From Thiothrix caldifontis (lineage in GTDB: Bacteria; Pseudomonadota; Gammaproteobacteria; Thiotrichales; Thiotrichaceae), in NCBI RefSeq assembly GCF_900107695.1, contig NZ_FNQP01000025.1, positions 1 to 46,215 on the forward strand: a stretch of DNA of 46,215 nucleotides, given 5' to 3'. A model generated the notes under the pieces. That model was given only the letters and a program-made list of their open reading frames with translations, did no database searches and was not told where the DNA came from. This document shows positions 43,480 through 46,215 of the stretch, in pieces; position 1 is the first letter of the stretch; every line of letters starts with the position of its first letter. Both the position numbers and the translations under genes were made by a program.

Positions 43480-45066
43480 ATGGCGACTCTAAAAGATAGG
43501 CTGTTTCTCCCCTTACAAGGCGGTGGGGTGTCAATTTTAGCGGCGCTGACTGGGTATCTGCATTGGGATTGGTTTCTGTATAACCCGGTGGATGCTGCGT
43601 TAGGTATTGCGGTGCTGTTGTTTACCACCGGGCTGTTCTGGTTTTATGCCCAGTCGCGTGAAGAAGACCCGCTTAAGCGTGCTCGGTTACGGCACTGGTT
43701 GGCATTGGCAGGCTTGGTGTTGGGGATGGCGTGGTTGTTATATCTGGTGCTGATGCCTCTGCGTTTCCCGAATGCGTTTGAACCCCGCACCACGGTGCGC
43801 TTGGTGGGGTCGACTACCTTGGGCGAATACCTGATCCCGCAATATTTACAGGCGTTATTAGCGCGAAATAACCCGGTGCGCGTTACCACGTCAGTGACGG
43901 CTATTGGTGCGACTGGTGGGGAAAGTATTCAGATTGATGCCGATTTTACCGGAGTTCCCTTAGACAGCCGCCCTGATCCGGTATTCAAAGAGTTGGATGC
44001 GGTGCGCTTTATTGTGGATGCAGTTGGCTCAGGTAAAGGACGCGAGGCGTGGGAAACGGGGTATGCGGATATTGCAATGATTTCCGGTAGCCATGACTTG
44101 CAGGGTTTGAATGGGCAAGTGAATCCACCGCGTGTGGCTAAAATCGGGCGGGATGCCGTCACCATTATTGTGAACCGTAATAATCCAGTTAATAGCTTGC
44201 CTTACAACGATTTGCAGAAGATTTTCAGCGGGCAGGCAATGTCACAATGGCAGGTGTTTACCCGTGAAAAATCGGGAACAACTCAAGATTTAAGTGATTA
44301 TTTGCAATTACCGGGGGGAATTCAGGGCAGTAAAGTGGCTTCTAATGTGGAAATGATTAATGCTGTTGCCCGCAATGCACAAGCGATTGGGTATGCCAGT
44401 GTTTCGTTTTTAAGCCGTAACCCGAATGTCAAGGCGCTTGGCATTGAGCGTGCGGGGCAGTCTTACCCCGCCCCGTCGCGTGATAGCATTCGGCAGGGGC
44501 TAACTGACCCTGAAACGGTGCGCTCCATTTACTTATACGGTTCGCGCACCGTGGGGGCTGATGTTGCGTTGAATACCCGCATTGCGAATTTCCTGTTGGA
44601 CAGTATCGAATCCAGCGAATGGCAGGATTTTGTGACGGCAACCGGTTTTTTGGCTACCTCGGATAATTGCCCGACTGCTGGGGCGTGTGGGCGGGTGATT
44701 GAGCGAGATTTTAAAGGGAATGTACCCACCTATCAGGAATATCAGGCGAAACCACCGGCTCATAGCATCGCGTTTGCATCAGGTGGCGATGCGCCTGATA
44801 ACGATCAGATAAACGCCTTGGATGCTTGGGTGCAGCATTTGTCAGCGGCAGAGCGCAGCCAACCGGTAGTGGTGTTTGGTCACAGTGATAGTGCGGGTAA
44901 TCCCTTGTATAACCGGGGTTTGTCGATTGCGCGAGCTGAATGGGTGCAGCGCTTACTGGAAGACAAATACCAGTTAAAGGTTCAGTATATTGCGGGCTTG
45001 GGGTCTGAATACCCGCAGCCCCAAGGTGAGAGCCGACGGGTAGAAGTTTTTCACAACCGTAACTGA
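43480..45066 (+). CDS. Phosphate-binding-protein-like/OmpA-like fusion
   Basis: 528 aa from ATG 43480 (GGAAC 6 bases upstream); an in-frame TTG at 43429 has AGGAGG too close. Residues 18-40, 44-62 and 78-98 are hydrophobic, so the protein is membrane-anchored. Residues 110-395 are a PstS-type binding fold (VRLVGSTTLGEYLIPQYLQA, ADIAMISGSHDL, DAVTIIVNRNNP, DLQKIFSGQ, SGTTQDLSDYL). The C-terminal 100 residues form an OmpA-like domain (VVVFGHSDSAGNPLYNRGLSIARAEWVQRLL) that would bind peptidoglycan. No pstCAB genes are here, so it is probably not an ABC transporter subunit; it may sense or capture a ligand at the envelope. Confidence 0.75.
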   Translation: MATLKDRLFLPLQGGGVSILAALTGYLHWDWFLYNPVDAALGIAVLLFTTGLFWFYAQSREEDPLKRARLRHWLALAGLVLGMAWLLYLVLMPLRFPNAFEPRTTVRLVGSTTLGEYLIPQYLQALLARNNPVRVTTSVTAIGATGGESIQIDADFTGVPLDSRPDPVFKELDAVRFIVDAVGSGKGREAWETGYADIAMISGSHDLQGLNGQVNPPRVAKIGRDAVTIIVNRNNPVNSLPYNDLQKIFSGQAMSQWQVFTREKSGTTQDLSDYLQLPGGIQGSKVASNVEMINAVARNAQAIGYASVSFLSRNPNVKALGIERAGQSYPAPSRDSIRQGLTDPETVRSIYLYGSRTVGADVALNTRIANFLLDSIESSEWQDFVTATGFLATSDNCPTAGACGRVIERDFKGNVPTYQEYQAKPPAHSIAFASGGDAPDNDQINALDAWVQHLSAAERSQPVVVFGHSDSAGNPLYNRGLSIARAEWVQRLLEDKYQLKVQYIAGLGSEYPQPQGESRRVEVFHNRN

Positions 45067-45174
45067 AGCATGTCATGTCCAAGTTGATAGGTTTTAAGGA
45101 TTAGCAGAATGTGCCGGGTATTCTTAATCTCGGTTATCCTTGCTTATCCAGCACGGCTGATTTCTTGCGTGAGG

Positions 45175-45201
45175 TTCTTCCTGAAAGTGCTGTGCTACAC
45201 T
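45175..45201 (+). promoter_or_regulatory. Candidate extended -10 promoter for the Uma2 gene
   Basis: TGCTACACT (TG at 45193-45194, TACACT at 45196-45201) is an extended -10 element, with TTCTTC 15 bases upstream as a weak -35. It is 33 bases before the ATG at 45234. Confidence 0.35.
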
Positions 45202-45233
45202 CGCCTTAACACACTATCCACGAGTACCGCATC

Positions 45234-45800
45234 ATGGAAGCTCTCAAACTCAAAACCGTCGATGATTTATTGCTGGCAAATCAGCAAGATCAGCGCATCG
45301 AGTTAATTAACGGCGAAATCGTCAAGCGCCCGATGGCGCGTTCCGAACATGCCTTGGCGCAAGCGGGGTTGTCGGGGCAGTTCTTACCGTTGTCGCGTAA
45401 GGGCAGGGATGGCGGCTGGTGGATCATGAGTGAAATCAGCGTGCGTTATGCAGAACACCATTGCCCGACGCACGATCTGGCGGGGTGGCGTAAGGAACGT
45501 GTTCCCAATCGACCGACGGGCGTGATGGACATTTTGCCCGACTGGGTTTGCGAAATCACCTCGCCGGGGCATGAACGCAAAGATACTTTTACCCAATTGC
45601 TGCGTTTACAGGCATACCAAGTGCCGCATTACTGGCTGATTTCGCCGGAAGACAAAACCCTGATTGCGTATGAGCTGGATAACGGGCATTACCGCGTGGC
45701 GTTTTCGGTGGAATGCCATGATGCAGCGGCTTGCAGTCAGTTGGTGATACCGCCGTTTGCGGGGCAGGTGTTGGATTTTGGGTATGTGTTTGGGGAGTAA
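45234..45800 (+). CDS. Uma2-family (DUF820) endonuclease-like protein
   Basis: 188 aa, the usual size for this PD-(D/E)XK-type family. It shows IELINGEIVKRPMARSEHA (helix with E-x-IxGE), THDLAGWRKERVP (where most have PDLAxxR; P is T/H-shifted here), DWVCEITSPGHERKDTFTQLLRLQAY and YWLISPEDKTL. The catalytic residues of the family are the Asp and Glu in these motifs; the E-I-T-S variant replaces the common EVxSPST. Uma2 genes are often multi-copy and spread horizontally. A tail fragment of another copy is at 35472. Confidence 0.75.
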   Translation: MEALKLKTVDDLLLANQQDQRIELINGEIVKRPMARSEHALAQAGLSGQFLPLSRKGRDGGWWIMSEISVRYAEHHCPTHDLAGWRKERVPNRPTGVMDILPDWVCEITSPGHERKDTFTQLLRLQAYQVPHYWLISPEDKTLIAYELDNGHYRVAFSVECHDAAACSQLVIPPFAGQVLDFGYVFGE

Positions 45801-45862
45801 TCCCCCCTCTACCGTTCCCTGAGCGTAGCCGAAGGGAGGGAGAGGGGGCTAGGGGGTGAGGG
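45801..45862. repeat. Degenerate palindromic repeat region
   Basis: CCCCCCTCTACCGTTCCCTG then AGCGTAGCCGAAGGGAGGGA then GAGGGGGCTAGGGGG form partially complementary arms (TCCCT...AGGGA and CCCCCTCT...AGAGGGGG). The GAGCGTAGCCGAAGGGA core resembles widespread extragenic repeats. It starts directly after the Uma2 stop and precedes the insertion sequence. Confidence 0.5.
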
Positions 45863-45906
45863 TCTTCTTAGGCGATCACTATACGCATCAACTTTAACCC
45901 GCGAAA

Positions 45907-45974
45907 GCGGTCTCCCTCTCTGGTAGGCTATTAGTTTTGCACACCGAATAGATCGACTTCGACAAGGAGACCGC
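45907..45974 (+). promoter_or_regulatory. Leader inverted repeat that can mask the transposase ribosome-binding site
   Basis: GCGGTCTCC (45907-45915) and GGAGACCGC (45966-45974) are perfect 9-bp complements 50 bases apart. The right arm contains the GGAG of the AAGGAG ribosome site 8 bases before the transposase start. Pairing would hide it, as in fold-back inhibition of IS10-type transposase synthesis. Confidence 0.4.
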
Positions 45975-45977
45975 GCA

Positions 45978-46215
45978 TTGATACTGACAAAAGTAGCCAC
46001 CGCATTGCAAGCCATCTTGTATGAAAAAGCGGACGCGTTAGCAAAAAAAGCGGCTTCATTCAACGCCAGCGCAAACTCAGCGGCTCGAACTTCATCCGCA
46101 GCTTGGTGTTTGGCTGGATGGGCAATCCTGCCAGCACATTGGATGGATTAAGTCGGACAGCCGCCTTCCAACAGCTCCCCATTAGTCCACAGGGACTGGA
46201 CAAACGTTTTACCCA
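45978..46215 (+). mobile_element. IS4-like transposase gene, 5' part (runs off the window)
   Basis: AAGGAG (45964-45969) precedes TTG 45978 by 8 bases. The frame from there reads ILTKVATALQAILYEKADAL then AKK. At a seven-A run (46043-46049) the useful reading moves by -1 and continues SGFIQRQRKLSGSNFIRSLV then FGWMGNPASTLDGLSRTAAF, the N-terminal pattern of IS4-type transposases. Frame zero would otherwise end at a TAG-type stop after about 35 more residues. This needs a one-base A insertion, or a -1 frameshift on A AAA AAA. The left end of the element lies upstream of 45907, but its inverted repeat and target duplication cannot be set without the right end. Confidence 0.65.

Overview
The window looks like a chromosomal segment of a gammaproteobacterium. 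The order leuC-leuD-leuB-(asd-like)-fimV-truA and the carA-carB-greA block are typical of that class. The filament/sulfur-bacterium group around Thiothrix (Thiotrichales) is my best guess from gene content, an IPTL-type C-terminal sorting signal and overall style. That placement is inference; no marker here proves it. Base composition is moderate (roughly half G+C by eye), with a few clearly AT-richer patches on the right.

Left part (1-8128): the 3' part of a very long secreted or surface protein made of SdrD-B-like repeats and ending in an IPTL-CTERM signal; a small Gly/Ser-rich protein between two good terminators; then the leucine operon leuCDB, followed directly by an aspartate-semialdehyde-dehydrogenase-like gene whose catalytic Cys is absent (Usg type). 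Middle (8384-33782): mostly core genes. These are fimV, truA, an RDD membrane protein, a UbiI-type hydroxylase, a secreted alpha/beta hydrolase, several conserved hypotheticals, a J-domain protein, a membrane-anchored glycosidase-like protein with a CBM9-like tail, a MazG-like pyrophosphohydrolase coupled to dnaE, an orphan BY-kinase, carAB-greA, a CobC-like/CobS-like pair that has lost signature catalytic residues, a MbcA/ParS-like protein and grxD.

Right part (33.8-46.2 kb) is accessory. It holds small membrane or secreted proteins, gene fragments (a DUF1080 tail, a possible Uma2 tail), and the most striking locus: a translationally coupled pair of a TIR-domain protein (453 aa, one canonical and two degenerate TIR-like modules) and a membrane-anchored STAND-type NTPase with 14 WD40 blades and a TPR tail. 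The second gene carries two ~122-bp palindromic repeat elements inside its coding region. Its reading frame is broken at an 8-C tract in the first element, and removal of one C would restore a 1526-aa protein. This resembles a TIR/STAND defence or programmed-death signalling system that may be phase-variable or decaying.

Downstream come a lone DUF433 antitoxin-like gene, an AT-rich SMI1/KNR4 (SUKH) gene flanked by a 10-bp direct repeat, a DUF898 gene interrupted by a stop and broken at that repeat, a phosphate-binding-protein/OmpA fusion, a Uma2 endonuclease-like gene and the left end of an IS4-like insertion sequence that runs off the window.

No rRNA, tRNA, CRISPR array or replication origin was recognised. 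All family names come from reading the translations by eye; no database search was run.
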